64,000 nucleotides of DNA from Dermatemys mawii (taxonomy: Eukaryota; Chordata; Testudines; Dermatemydidae), in contig ML677365.1 of NCBI GenBank assembly GCA_007922305.1, positions 12,386,533 to 12,450,532 on the forward strand, read 5' to 3'. Positions 35,760 to 47,850 of this stretch are shown here, piece by piece. Below the pieces are notes generated by a model. That model made no database searches and had not been told where the DNA came from. It saw only the letters and a list, made by a program, of their open reading frames with translations. Numbering within the stretch: position 1 is the first letter of the stretch; each line of letters begins with the position of its first letter. A program made the translations under genes and the position numbers.

Positions 35760-35767
35760 CTCTAGTA

Positions 35768-36550
35768 GACCAGTATGCAGCAGCTCTTCGAATATGTGTA
35801 CTAGAGATGTGAATGTATAGCACTGCTAAATTGTCAGTTAAAGACTATTTTATAAGTGTGTAGATTTCTTGTTTTTATTTTTGCTTGTAATAGACACCTA
35901 ACATTATGGTTATGGACCAACAGGGAATGCCTTATTGCCTTCTTCACCTAGTGTCCATTTCTCCCTCACTTCCCCACCACAGTCTCCTCTGTATGTTTCC
36001 AGTAGACACGCAGGTGGAATTCTAACTCTACTGAAATTAACAACAAAATTCCCATCCTCAGTTCCTTCAGCATCCCTGCCACACCCTTTCCTTCCCAAAC
36101 TGATTTCATCTTGGGAACTTTAGAAACAAATCTAGCCATCTAACTCTCCCTCTTCTCATCTGCACACACCCCTATTTGCCAAAGACAATAGATCGATTGT
36201 AGTATCTTTATACACAGGTTTTAGACATTATAGATACTGACGTGATGTATCTGAAATAATACAAAATACAGTACTTAAAATACCACACTAGACTTTTTGT
36301 GTGAAGTTTTTTTCATATTGCCTGTTAATAGTGAACAAGCATTACAATCAAACTGGTAACCCTAATTCGTCCAAGTAGTCCAAATTAATCTCAGATGAAT
36401 AAAGGTTGAAGGATCAGACCTTTTGATGACTTTTGAATAATGTAACTGAATGTCTCAAGAAACCACATAAATGAGTTTTCTTCCAGTAACTGAATGTTAT
36501 AGATATTTATTCTCTATTAGATTTTGTAAGCTTATTTTTGTCTTGTAAAT
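35768..36550. other. Unassigned DNA containing the donor of an inverted copy
   Basis: No gene was found. Bases 36018-36061 recur exactly in inverted orientation at 36604-36647 (see findings). Confidence 0.5.
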
Positions 36551-36830
36551 ATCATAAGAACATAAAAGTGGCCATATTGGGTCAGACCAAAGGTCCATCC
36601 AGTCTGAGGATGGGAATTTTGTTGTTAATTTCAGTAGAGTTAGAATTGTTAATCCCATCCTCAGCTTTCTGGAAAACTAAGTACAGTATGTCCACTCCCT
36701 TGTCCACATGTTGTTGACCCCTACTAATAGATTAGAAAAACATGATTTCCCTTTACAGAAACCATGTTGACTTTTGCCCAATAATTTATGTTCTTCTATG
36801 TCAAAAGAACTTTTTTCAAATAATGAAAAA
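36551..36830 (-). repeat. CR1 fragment with internal deletion and filler insertion
   Basis: On + it begins CATAAGAACATAAAAGTGGC and GGGTCAGACCAAAGGTCCAT (CR1 3' end, - strand) up to about 36603. At 36604-36666 unrelated filler intervenes. CR1 then resumes further into the element with TTTACAGAAACCATGTTGAC and TTTTGCCCAATAATTTATGT. The intervening CR1 body is missing. Confidence 0.7.
36604..36666. repeat. Inverted 44-bp copy and hairpin inside CR1
   Basis: 36604-36647 is an exact inverted copy of 36018-36061. In addition CTGAGGATGGGA at its left and TCCCATCCTCAG at 36653-36664 can pair, making a 12-bp hairpin stem. Confidence 0.9.
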
Positions 36831-36885
36831 ATATTAAATATTTTACCACTTTGTTCAGATTGTCACCAAATTTTACTCTCAATTA

Positions 36886-37382
36886 AAGGTGGTTAAAGTT
36901 TTTCACTAAAACTTTTTTGCTGAAAAATGGCCTTTTTTTCAAAATATAACACTTCCATAAAAAGTTATGGTTGTTTGTTTAAAATTTCCACTTTTTCATT
37001 GAAACTGAAAATTGCAAAATTTTGCATTCATTTTTCACACATTTATCCTCCTTCCTTTTCATTACTGAATACAACAAAATTAATAATGTTTTATTTCCCC
37101 ACACACAAATTTTTTCATTCTTCTTCAACTTTTCAAAATTTCCCCACCTTTGAAAAATTCAGAAACACACACACAACTTGGACATCATTTTATTGTCCTC
37201 ATTGACAAAAAAAGAAAAATAGAGGAGAAAGGAGAAAAAACATTTTTTGAAACTTTTCAAAATATATTTTGGCCAAAAAGCAATTTTAAAAGGAGAAATT
37301 TTTGAACCTTGCAAAACAGAAACAACTTTGAAATTTCAATTTTTTTGTGGACATTGTTTTTTCACTTTTTGACCAGCTCTGT
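36886..37382. repeat. AT-rich foldback repeat
   Basis: A run of TTTTTCA, GAAAAAT and CAAAATTT words with ends GGTGGTTAAAGTTTTTCAC at the left and (reverse complement of the right) GCTGGTCAAAAAGTGAAAAA. Similar self-complementary AT-rich units are common in turtles. Family uncertain; boundaries approximate. Confidence 0.45.
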
Positions 37383-38140
37383 CCTCTGTTCTAGGAGCCC
37401 TGCTATCATGACTTCAGTGGAAATTGCACATATACCAGAGCAGAATTTGGCTCAATGTTCACTATGACAAATATCTCAGTGTTTTAAGAAATCTCGTAGC
37501 ATAGTGAGCTGAACATAAGCAGTAACTAACACAGTTGTATTCTATGAAGAAAAATTCCATCTTCTTTTATTTTACCAGAAATCTACGATTTTAGGATTAC
37601 AAATTATATACTATCCTGTAGAAATTTTTAAAAGGATGAAATCATAGTTGGATTATGATGACTACTCTTCAATTTTTCCCCTTCCTTTTCTGATTCTAAC
37701 TGCCACATAATAAATCCTGCTAATTATTAGACATCTGTTATAATGTTAAAAATGAATATTCCTCATAGTAGATCACTGGAAAATAATACAGCCTACAGTA
37801 TAATTGAGTGAAATTATATACTTCAGGTATCATAAAAAATTATGAATGAAACTGAAATGATGTGTGTGTGCGTGGAAAAACAAAAATAATACACATATAT
37901 AACTTTATAGCTAAACATTTCTGCTGCTGTAGTTTAGGTTGTCAAAATTTCTATTATTAACTCTTTTCAGGAGGTTATTTCTTTCCTTTAAAAAACTTCT
38001 CACTAAAAGTTTTAAAAGTTTCACATGAAATTTTGCACTCAGTTTTTTTATACATTTATAAGTTAAAAAATAAATCTGATAAAATCTATACCATAATTTT
38101 TGTCATATATACACATATATATATGATATGATGGAGGCTT

Positions 38141-38141
<1 letters not shown>

Positions 38142-38180
<39 letters not shown>
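38142..38180. repeat. (AT)n microsatellite
   Basis: Uninterrupted AT dinucleotides, about 19 units. Confidence 0.95.
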
Positions 38181-38183
<3 letters not shown>

Positions 38184-38815
38184 CTGAAAGTAGTCATGAA
38201 CCAAATCATATAGCCATTTCTAAAGAACACTTGCAAGTATTGCAAAATTCAGTGCTTAGTATACCCAATCTCACAAATTGTTGTCCTTGCAATTTTTTAA
38301 AGATTCTTATATTTCTAAATATATATTTTCACAATAAACTAAAATTGACATTGCCTATAATAACTAAAATTAACTCAGTTAAATATATATTTAACAAAGG
38401 GGCCAGACATGTCTCTTAGAAATATATAAAAAGAAATAATAAAAATGAATGTTTTAAAACCACCTAAACATGTGCCCAAAAAGATTTTAAAATTCATTAT
38501 ATAAACCAACAAGTCTTTTTCCCATAATATAAGTAAATAAATAAAATAAAACTCCACAAATTAAAAAGCTATACTTGGTTAACATTAAGGCTGTAACACT
38601 TAGAAAATCTAGGAAATTTGAAATTAAAGTTATTCTTAACTTTCTTCTCTTTTTATTTGCAGCTGCATGATTTAAGTTCAATCATAAGTCTGAATCTCCT
38701 AGCTTTGCCAGGTTCTGTTCAACCCTAACATTTTCAAACAGCAAGAACAGTTAATTTCTCTTATGGTTCTCTTTAAAGGAAATCCATTGTGGCATGGCAC
38801 TGTAAAAAAGACCAT

Positions 38816-38889
38816 CAGTGAAATCCTGGCAGCAGTGAAGTCAATGGCAAGACTCCCATTGACTACAATAGAACCAGGATTTCACCTCA
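38816..38889. repeat. Short hairpin repeat, second copy
   Basis: GTGAAATCCTGGCAGCAGTG and ACCAGGATTTCACC ends with GAAGTCAATGGCAAGACTCC inside. Same family as 9458-9530. Confidence 0.55.
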
Positions 38890-41012
38890 TATCTGTCAAA
38901 GTTCAGAAACTTTATAGATAGTTCAACGTCATGAAAAAAAATTAAATGGAAAATTCCCAGCTTTTCAAACGTATTATGTATATTTTATGGCATTCTATGT
39001 ATGACCCATATCATAAATAGTGTATTTACATAGACATGCTACATATAATATACTATATGTCTGATCATTCAAGCTTCCCATGCATAGAACTCATGTTAAC
39101 TTCAATGGAAGTTTTTCAGAAAGAGTACTTGCAGGGACAGGCATTAAATGGAGCAGTGAGTTCCTAAGATTTTTTTTTCTAATCTAATCAACTCAACCGT
39201 CTGGTAAAAGTGGGCCCTCACTAAATTTACATATTTCTCTTTGCCAATCAAAGCTTTGAAAGCAAAGGCAGTGTCATCTTGTAAAATGCTCTTATAAGGA
39301 TATTATGAATGGGAAAGTATTTTACATATACTCTTCAGTATGTTTTAATGCTATCGAGACATTAATTAGTCTACAGAGAGCAGCTTACTTACGTCTGGGG
39401 CTCCTTTTCATTTTGCTGTTTTTGCTGTGGCTGAAGAACGTTATTTACCAGCTCAGTGATCCCACTAAAGGGAAACCACCTGTTTAAATAAGCAAATAAT
39501 GTGACTGAATAACCAAATAAATCATACTAGTTTAAATGTTTTCTTACCCAATAATAATAGAAATATACAGGTGGAAAAGCTATAGCCAATGGGAATGTTA
39601 GCTGCAAAAATAAGTCAGCCACTAAGGATGTAAGGGGAAATAAAGTTTTACACTTCCCCAGGCCACAAGCAGGCAGCAAGAAACTACATCCAGCTAACAT
39701 GTGGATGAAGTAAGAAGCTGCAGGCAGCTCTCTTACAAGCCAATCAGGAAGCAGATGAGAAACTAGCTGCAGCCTATCAGGTATTAGTGAAAGCTAATAC
39801 CATCAAAGGTGCAGAAAGCAGAACATGGCAAAGGTAGAAAAGTCAAGCCTACTGAACTTTTAAGATATTTTACTTACTGTGTCGATTGTTGTTTTTGTTC
39901 TTCTTTGACCCTAAAAAAATAAGTTTGCACAACTGAGTGCAATGTACTTGAAAACAGTTTCTATCTGCAATTCTATCATTTACATCCAATGGGAAAAAAT
40001 AGTTTAATTTTGTACTAAACTAGAGTTACTTAATACTTGTCCATATATTTGTAGTGAACTGTATTCTTTCTTAACTTCCACTAAGACTAAAAAATGAAGT
40101 AACGTAACATTAACATCTAAAACTGAGAAGAGTGATCTATTGTGATTGATTTCTAATGTTCAAACAGAATTGTTTAGCATATTAAAATATTTTTAGAAAT
40201 ATATTAATCTACAAATGGAAAAAGGTGGTGTTTTCATCATAACTTAATATATTAATCTTTTATACCCTTATATTTCTGATGGAGAAAAATATTCAGGGTC
40301 TACATGTATAGTTAAAGTCTCACCTATTGTAATTCAAAGTGAATTTAAACTCTTAACCAATTATTTAAAATCTAGTTTCCTGAACCAGTAGATTAAATTA
40401 GAAGATAAACCTTGATTTCACTTGCTAAATTACATTTCTATTTCATAAGCATCCGTGTACAGTACAGCTATGAAAATTAAACAAGTCAGTTTTGTTTGAA
40501 TAAACCTTTCTAGGACTTGAAAAAGCCTGACAGCTATTTATTATCTACAATAGCTATTCAACAATTCTAGTAAGGTAAAATGTATTTAAGAAAACATTTC
40601 AACTGAAGTACATGTTTAGCTTTGCACATGCTATCCAGAACTCTACCAACACCTAATTATACTTCCATCTCACATAGCAAGGGCCACATATACACATAGG
40701 GTCCCATGTTGTGAAGTACAGAAAGTCATAGAAGTTTACTGTAACCTGTGCCAAAAATTAAAGCAGTAGCCAACAGTTTCCTACTTTCTATGATGCCATA
40801 GTGAATTACTACTGTGAAAAGGTTCAATGAAATCCACAAAAAGCAAAACTAGGAGAGTGGTGTGTGAAAAGAGTCAGTGACACATCAGGGTGGAACATAA
40901 TATCCTGAAAATATTTCATAATTTACTAAATCAGAGTCAAAACATACAGCACAGAATAAATAACTTCCTGTCACTGCTTTGCCTCTTTAGTATACTACAA
41001 TCTCCCTCGCTC

Positions 41013-41064
41013 TCACACACACACACGAACACACACACGCACACACACATACACACACGCACAC
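41013..41064. repeat. (CA)n microsatellite, interrupted
   Basis: CA repeats broken by GA, GC and TA steps. The overlapping HTHTH frame is an artefact of the repeat. Confidence 0.95.
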
Positions 41065-41454
41065 CACTGTGTTAAAAGAAAGTTACAGATGAAAAATCAA
41101 GAACACAGATGCAAGTTCGGAAATGTCTGAATTAAGTTCCCTTGTGCAACCTTAACTCAGCCCATATATTTGTAGTGAATTATATCTATGCATTATTACA
41201 AGTTGTTAATCACATGATCAAATACTATTTTTTCCATAGGACTTCTACCTCATTCAGTGTCCATAACGGACAGTGCTCACTGAATGAGTATCTATTCAAT
41301 AGTTCTTTGTATCTTTCTTATTCAATGTAAGGTCCAAGCCTTATTTACCACATGCCATCTCGGCATTAAATACAGCATAATTACTTTCCACATGGACTGT
41401 TCTATAGTGCTTAAAACAAATATTAATGAAATAACCTTCACCGCAAACTTGTAA

Positions 41455-41800
41455 GATAAAATTATCATCTTCATTTTACAGATAGTCAAATGAGGCACTG
41501 AGCAATTAAAACCAACATTGACATAAATGTCTGCTAATTTTGAGTACACAATTTGAGTCTCCTAGGAACTGATTTGTCAAAGTATTTAACATGTTATATA
41601 CTCAATGCACAGCCCCGACGGACTTCAATACAGTTGTAAACACACTTCTTCAAATCTCACCCCTGGTGGCTCTAGTTGGGCATCCATAAAAAAAGGAACA
41701 CACAACTAGTGATCACCTGCGAAAAGTTTTGGTTAAAAAGATGAGCAATCTGTGGCAGAACCAAGGATAGAATCCAGTTCTGCAGGGCACCGTTCAGCTA
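41455..41800 (+). repeat. MIR-like SINE, split
   Basis: ATTATCATCTTCATTTTACA, GATAGTCAAATGAGGCACTG (41460-41500) matches the MIR core. CTGTGGCAGAACCAAGGATA, GAATCCAGTTCTGCAGG (41750-41790) matches the 3' part. About 230 bases of unrelated sequence separate them. Confidence 0.5.
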
Positions 41801-41839
41801 CCTAAACTATGAGGCTATTCTTTCTCATCCTGCAATCCC

Positions 41840-43457
41840 CTGCCTCATCCACTAGACACCATCCAACCCTCTACAACAAATGAGGCAGAGTCTCTGTTTT
41901 GATAATGAGGCCTACAAATTTACCCTTATGTGAGCTCAACTGTAAAAAATGAATGAAAGTTCATAAAGTATTTGAGATGAGGTATACCAACCCCACACTG
42001 GGTCAAAAGGGATTAAAGAACATTACTGGCCCTACAACCCCACCCCTCCAATCCTGCATAGCATGCTTCAGCTGGAGAAAGGATTGAACATGGAGCAAAG
42101 GAGCTCAGAAAGAGGGAGGTTGGGAAAGAGGGCAGACCTACCCTGAAGGCTCCTGACAAGGATTCTGGAGAAGCCTCCCCAAGGGAATAAGATCATGTGC
42201 TGAACTCAGATGCAGCTGAAGGTTTGGGTTGCCTTTTCTTTTTCTTTTCACCTTATACTGGACTGGATGCTGGGGGAGAAAGGCAGATGGTAGGAAGTGA
42301 CCCAGGGAGGGAACTCAAAGGCCACTTTTGGGGGCTAGACACTGTTGACCTTCCTGGGACCCTAGCTTAGAGCCTGGTGGAGTGGGTGGGCCTGGGTTCC
42401 CATACTACTGCTCCTACTACTACCCAAACTGCCTGCCCACCTCACTGCACATTTGATTAAAAGAGGATCTGGACGGCAAGACTCATCCAGTCAGGGAGGT
42501 GGCACTAAGTGCACTAACTATGAGGTTATTAACCCCTATTAATCCTTTGAGGACTCCATTATAGTATTAAAATAGCTTATAACAACAAATATTGACAGGA
42601 AAAGGTGTAAAAGGAAGACAGAAAAGCTGATCTAAACAAAAAGGCCTATTGATATAATTCAAGGACCGTGTTAAGATCATATCTAGCATACAAGAATAAT
42701 GTGGGACCATAAATTATTGAACCAAAATTGGTGTGCTGGAAATTAGGCCTAATTAGCAAACAAAATGATGAGGGGATGAGCTATTCCACCCACCAGTTCC
42801 ATTGGACGTTCTTAAAAAGAGGGACTTTGGAAGGAAAATATGGACAAGCAAACTGCAAATATTGACTGTCTGAAAAACAAGAGAAGGGGAAGGTGTAAGC
42901 TACACCATGATGGCTGTGATGGTGCACCCCATAAAGCTTTACAGAAATATGCTTATAAATGTATATATCACATAACTGGAATATGTTTTATGCTACATAT
43001 GCCACGTAACATATCTCTGTAAAGGCTATGATATACTGAATCTATTCCTCCTATTTTTGTGTTTGAAGTTCTGAATATTGGCTGTGTACGTGCTTGACTT
43101 CTAAGTAGCCTTGGTAAAGCATTTGGTCAGCTTCTTGAGAAAGGAATGTGCAAGTTAAGTGCCCAGTCAAGAAGCACTTAACAGACAATAGATCTTGGGA
43201 GGCTCCAATCCACATAAGAAGTCTACTTGAGGACGTTCAAAGATAGTATGTGAACAATGGCTGTTATCTGTAAGTTCTGAGCCATGCATGGACATGTGAC
43301 TTGCCTATGTGACTCCAAATCTCCATTTGTAACTGGATTCTGCACAGGAGGAGGAAGGGGGGTCACCCAGAAGAGAAAGACTATGAAAATCCCTGGGAGA
43401 CCCCTCCATTTGGTCTTCAGCTGGCTCAAGGGATAGCCTCTCCACTCCCAAGGATAC
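41840..43457. other. Unassigned DNA
   Basis: No gene and no repeat was recognised with confidence. Confidence 0.4.
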
Positions 43458-43832
43458 CTAGGGTGACCAGATCACAGGACCAAAATATCAGGACACACTG
43501 GGGCCCCACCCACAGTCCACCCCCGCTCCTCCCAGACTCCACCTCCACCTTGCCCTAGGGCACAGGACACCCCCCTCCCTGCACAGCCCCACCGTGGGTA
43601 AGGGGCACGACTCACCAATCCCGGCTCTGGGCCAAGCACAGCCCCGTCGCGGGTAAGAGGCACCAGCCCCCCAGGCTCCGGGGCTGGGGCCGGTCGCAAC
43701 CCCACTGCAGGTCCAGGGCAGCAGCCCGCCCACCAGCTCCGGGGCTGGTTGCAGCCCCGCCACGGGTCTGGGGGAGCAGTCCCAACCCCCCGGCTCCGGT
43801 CACAGCCCCACCACAGGTCAGGGGGCCAGCAC
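43458..43832. repeat. GC-rich minisatellite beside a GGGTGACCAGA terminus
   Basis: 43458-43472 reads CTAGGGTGACCAGAT, the same terminus type as the MITE at 13477. From 43582 to 43832 come about 4.5 diverged units of 50-60 bp, each starting with a CAGCCCCGCCRCGGGT-like word and containing GGCTCCGG. The locally high GC content gives several chance reading frames on -. Confidence 0.7.
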
Positions 43833-44092
43833 CTTGGTAATTCATTTTGTTCTGTTTGATACTACTTGGAACCACTTAAATCCTACTTTCTATATCTAAT
43901 AAAATCACTTTTTACTTATTAATTAACCCAGACTATGTATTAATACTTGGGGGTGGGAACGGCTGTGCATATTTCTCTATCGGTGTTATAGAGGGCGAAC
44001 AATTTCTGAGTTTACCCTGTAGAATCTTTATACAGAGTAAAACAGATTTATTTCGGGTTTGGACCCCATTGGGAGTTGAGCATCTGAGGCAA

Positions 44093-44391
44093 GGCCTACA
44101 CTGGGGGGAGGGGAGGAAAGTCGACATACAATATGCAACTTCTGCTACGCGAATAGTGTAGATGAAGTCAAGGCATCTTATGTTGACTTACCTCGGCGTT
44201 CTCACGGTGGCTAGTCAACCGTTGCCGCTCCCCCATTGACTCTGCTTCTGCCTCTTGTGGCGGTGGAGTTCCAGAGTCAATGGGGAAAGCATTCCGGAAT
44301 TGATTTATTGCGTCTACACTAGATGCAATAAATTGATCCCCGATAGATCCATCACTACCTGTTGATTCGGTGGGTAGTGTAGAATTGGCCT
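44093..44391. mobile_element. MITE with GGCC...TACACT ends, Harbinger-related
   Basis: About 300 bp. Left AAGGCCTACACTGGGG; right in reverse complement CAGGCCAATTCTACACTACC. The ends resemble the Harbinger-2 terminus with a small indel. Internal GTCGACATACA and GCGTCTACACTAGATGCAAT are seen. No clear trinucleotide duplication remains. Confidence 0.5.
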
Positions 44392-46145
44392 GAGTGTTAA
44401 AGACAGGAACACATCTTAACCTGCTTTCAATTGAACCTACAGCTGTTAGGGGGTGTGGTTCAGACTTAGGTCTGACTTAGTCTGGATTTGCAGCACGCTG
44501 ACAGGTCTGGCTCAGGCAGGGCAGGAAAGCAGACTGCCACTCAACTATCTCCTGTCACCACTGTGCCTTTGTGATCCTGATACTGGCCAAAGAGATGTCC
44601 TAACCAGAATGGGCCAGAGAGAGAGGGAACGATATGATATCATCCTCTTCACCGGCTCTAGCAAAATCCCAAAGACCACCTAAAATGTGAGACTTTGTCA
44701 CATTCCTTTCCCACGTGTCTTCCTTCCCCACCATACTACTTCTCTTTACTATCCCTCTCTTTTGACTTCTGTTCAATAAAAGTCTGACACAGCCAGGCAA
44801 AACTGTATTTGTCACACTTCTGTAAGAGAGACAACTAAAAGTAATGCCCTAGAACAGCCCAATGTTGGTACAAATTTGCCAGGTCTCTGAGTAGCTGATA
44901 AGACCATTTTCTGTGCCTGTGTTTTCCAGCAGTAAAAAATGTAGTAAGAGTCGACATCAGAGACAAAAGTAATATTTTCCATCTTTACTATCTTTTCTTT
45001 CCCTTTCTATGTATTTTTATTTTGTTTTGTCTTCTAGGAAATAGGACAGGACTTTAAAAATAACAGCAACAATGACAGCTCCAACCCATCTCAGCTAACT
45101 TATCTTTTCCCCAAAAAAGACATTTACTAAATTAAGACAAGAGATCCTCCAGACAACAGATTTATTCACTACACCAACCTAATAGATTCCTTGAGTGCCA
45201 TCCATCCTCTGCACTGAATGAGGCAAAAGTCTTCCTTGACTTTACAGCCTTAACTTTTAAACACAATTACCTGGGTTTAAGCACAACAATAATAATAATC
45301 CTGGAAGAAATGAAATGCTACCATACCAACAGGGCTGGCCTTACCATGAGGCGAACTGAGGCATGGCTCTGGTGCCAAACTGGGAAGAGGGATGCCACTA
45401 GGACCGAGTGTAGAAAATGGTGTCTTGCTGTTGGTGCATATGTATTCTCTCTGTTCTAGATACACAGAGATGATGGAGTGCTGTGCTGGAGGAAGGAGGG
45501 CACAAGAGACATAACAGGCAGGCAGGAGAAAAGGTGAGAGGGAGTAACAAAAAGCAGCAGGAGCTGAAGGGAGAGAGGAGGAGGAGGAGCCTCTTATGTA
45601 CCTCTCTAGCACCCCCCGGAGCCTGGACTGATTAACACCAGCTTCTCAGAGTGCTTCCTGTTTCCTGCTACTTCCCTGAACTCACTCGAGGAGAACAGGC
45701 AGTCAATTGAGGTAGTAGGCACTAGTTAGGCCCTTAAGATGCTGATATCTTCCCTCACTCAGGCCCTGCTACCAGTCTGCTTATTTGTCCTCTTCAACTG
45801 AGTGTTGAGAGCCACTATATCTGGCACAGAACAGCAGTCATGAGTGAAAGAAGAAAATGTCCCTCTGGGGCAGCATTCAGAAAAAGAAAGAAAGCAATGG
45901 AAGCTTTTCTATCTAAGCAGGAAGGAGCTCTCCTGAGATACATAGAGACAAATGTTTATGGTGATGCAGTACAAGGAAGTCTCTCAGGCTACTGCTTAAG
46001 TGGTCCACAGTCCTAAATCATCTAGACTTAAGGAACTAAACTCAGCAGCAGCTGTTTCTTGCACTTCCACCACACTCTTCTCTGATCTACACTTTTATTC
46101 AGGAATGTGCATGGTTACATCCATTTGAGATGAGATATGGGTGCT
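44392..46145. other. Unassigned DNA
   Basis: No gene was found. A purine-rich GAG tract near 45575-45595 explains the serine/proline-rich - frame at 45612-45277. Confidence 0.4.
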
Positions 46146-46149
46146 GCAG

Positions 46150-46650
46150 TAGCTGCCAGGTGACCTGTACTCTGACGAACTAGAAGATCAGTCATCTCCT
46201 CACCACTCCCAGTCTCTATTCAAGCCCAAGTTAATGGTATCCAGTTTTCAAATTAATTCCAGTCATCAGCAGTTTCTGTTGCACAATTGCCACCTTTAAG
46301 TCTGTTACTGAGTGACCAGAGAGGTTGAAGTGCTGGGTCATTACACAAATTGAATCTATTTCCCCACGTTAGTATCCTCACAACTTCTTGTCAACTGTCT
46401 GAAATGGACCATCTTGATTATCACTACAAAAGTTTTTTTCTCCTGCTGATAATAGCTCATTTTAATTAATTAGCCTCTTAGAGTTCGTATGGCAACTTCC
46501 ACCTTTTCATGTTCTCTGTATGTATATATATCTTCCTACCATATGTTCCATTCTATGCATCTGATGAAGTGGGCTGTAGCCCATGAAAATTTATGCTCGA
46601 ATAAATTTGTTAGTCTCTAAGGAGCCACAAGTACTCCTATTAATTATACT
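46150..46650. mobile_element. Penelope-like fragment with internal inversion
   Basis: 46195-46350 is the reverse complement of the coding 3' part (CACTCCCAGTCTCTATTCAA, TTCAAATTAATTCCAG, CTTTAAGTCTGTTACTGAGT), i.e. the element on -. From about 46360 to 46640 the 3' untranslated tail follows in + orientation (CTTCTTGTCAACTGTC, CATCTGATGAAGTGGGCTGT, AATAAATTTGTTAGTCTCTA). The two parts of one element therefore meet in opposite orientation. Confidence 0.65.
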
Positions 46651-46734
46651 AACCTCCTTTAATTCTTAATAAAGTCCTATTTCTACCACTCCTTTATCTT
46701 GCTTGGTATTGATGTCAGGCTGACAGGCCTATCA

Positions 46735-46965
46735 CTAGCCAGATCATCCTATTTATCCATTTAAATATTGGCACAACATTAGCTTTCTTGCAGTCTTCTG
46801 GAAAGTTGGGGAAGTGTTCCAAATGTTATTCAAAATCAACAATAACAAAATAGTGAGCTCCTCGGTCAGCTTTTTTAAACTTCTTGCAAGCAAGACATCT
46901 GGACCTTCTCTTTTTAAAATTATTTTAAACCTTTTTAAAATGTTTTAGGAAGTCTGTGGTTCCTG
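46735..46965 (-). repeat. CR1 fragment
   Basis: ACATTAGCTTTCTTGCAGTC, TTCTGGAAAGTTGGGG, GTGAGCTCCTCGGTCAGC and CAAGACATCTGGACCTTC match the internal part of sauropsid CR1 read on the opposite strand. Confidence 0.7.
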
Positions 46966-47194
46966 ACTTACCATCCTATTATTAGATCATTAGAACTTCG
47001 CCTAAACAAGTAAACCATTATGTCATCAGCATCCACTGAATTACACAACTTGCACAGCCTGAAAAATCTAGCTGTATTACAGCTAGAATTCATCGGGGGG
47101 AAAAAAGTCAATGAAACATGTTTTTCCTTTTAGTGGAAACAGAAACATTTCCAAAAAGTTCAGACAGTAACCTGCCTGGTTTCCTGTCAGCTCA

Positions 47195-47500
47195 CGTTCT
47201 CAGCTCTGCAGCAGCCTGCTGGGGAGCTGCTGGGGAGCCCAGGCTTCCAGGCTTCTAGTTTCCCAGTAGCAATGCTCCAAGGATCCCCTACTCTGGGACA
47301 GCCCACCAGGAAGATTAGCCTAGAGTGAAGGACCTCAGGGCTTCCAGGCTCTGTGATTCCAGGGCAGTCCACCAAATGGACTGTCTTGGAATCAGGGACC
47401 CCAGGGCTTCCTCGGTCCATGACTTCAGGGCAGCCTATCAGAGGAACTGCCGCTGAGCTGGGAACTGCAGAAATCCCAGGATCTGAGGCTCGGGATACAC
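47195..47500. repeat. Degenerate GC-rich tandem segment
   Basis: Recurring CAGGCTTCCAGG, GGGCTTCC and CAGGGCAG words at roughly 65-80 bp spacing over about four units. Family not recognised. Confidence 0.45.
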
Positions 47501-47629
47501 TGCCCCATTCCTTTTTGTGGAATATTTTGAAATATATGGGTTTTGTTCCAAATCATAATTAAATCTAATTTCAAAATCTTGCATGAAACAGAATTACTTT
47601 TCTTTATCCAACTCTAATAAAGATGCATG

Positions 47630-47822
47630 TTATTCAAGTGAGCCCAGTTTGCCATGCAATCTAGATCACTCTATGTAACTGACTTGTCCTTATCATTACT
47701 TACCATTCCACCACCAATTTTTGTGTCATCTGCAGACTTGATCAGCGTTGATTTTATCTTTTCTTCCAGTTCATTGACAAGGATATTGCATAGCACTGGG
47801 CCAAGACCCTATTAGAAATGCC
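47630..47822 (-). repeat. CR1 fragment
   Basis: TTTGTGTCATCTGCAGACTT, GATCAGCGTTGATTTTATC, TTCCAGTTCATTGACAAG, CATAGCACTGGGCCAAGACC and the following ATTAGAAATGCCTC match CR1 read on the opposite strand. It stops just before the solo LTR. Confidence 0.75.
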
Positions 47823-47850
47823 TCTACCTTGATGAACCGTACTTGTAGTC

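Larger units (their letters stand above)
37383..41010. other. AT-rich DNA with microsatellites, no gene
   Basis: Contains a long (AT)n at 38142-38180 and a second copy of the GTGAAATCC hairpin at 38816-38889. A pyrimidine tract ending TTTGCAG at 38660 looks like a splice acceptor, but no coding sequence follows, so no exon is called. Confidence 0.45.

Noticed and set aside
38641..38681. Pyrimidine tract plus TTTGCAG resembling a splice acceptor
   Set aside because: The following sequence quickly hits stops and no donor site or homologous exon could be identified.
40981..41065. Histidine/threonine-rich peptide
   Set aside because: Translation of a (CA)n microsatellite.
43472..43875. Overlapping proline- and glycine-rich - frames
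   Set aside because: Produced by the GC-rich minisatellite; all three frames are open.
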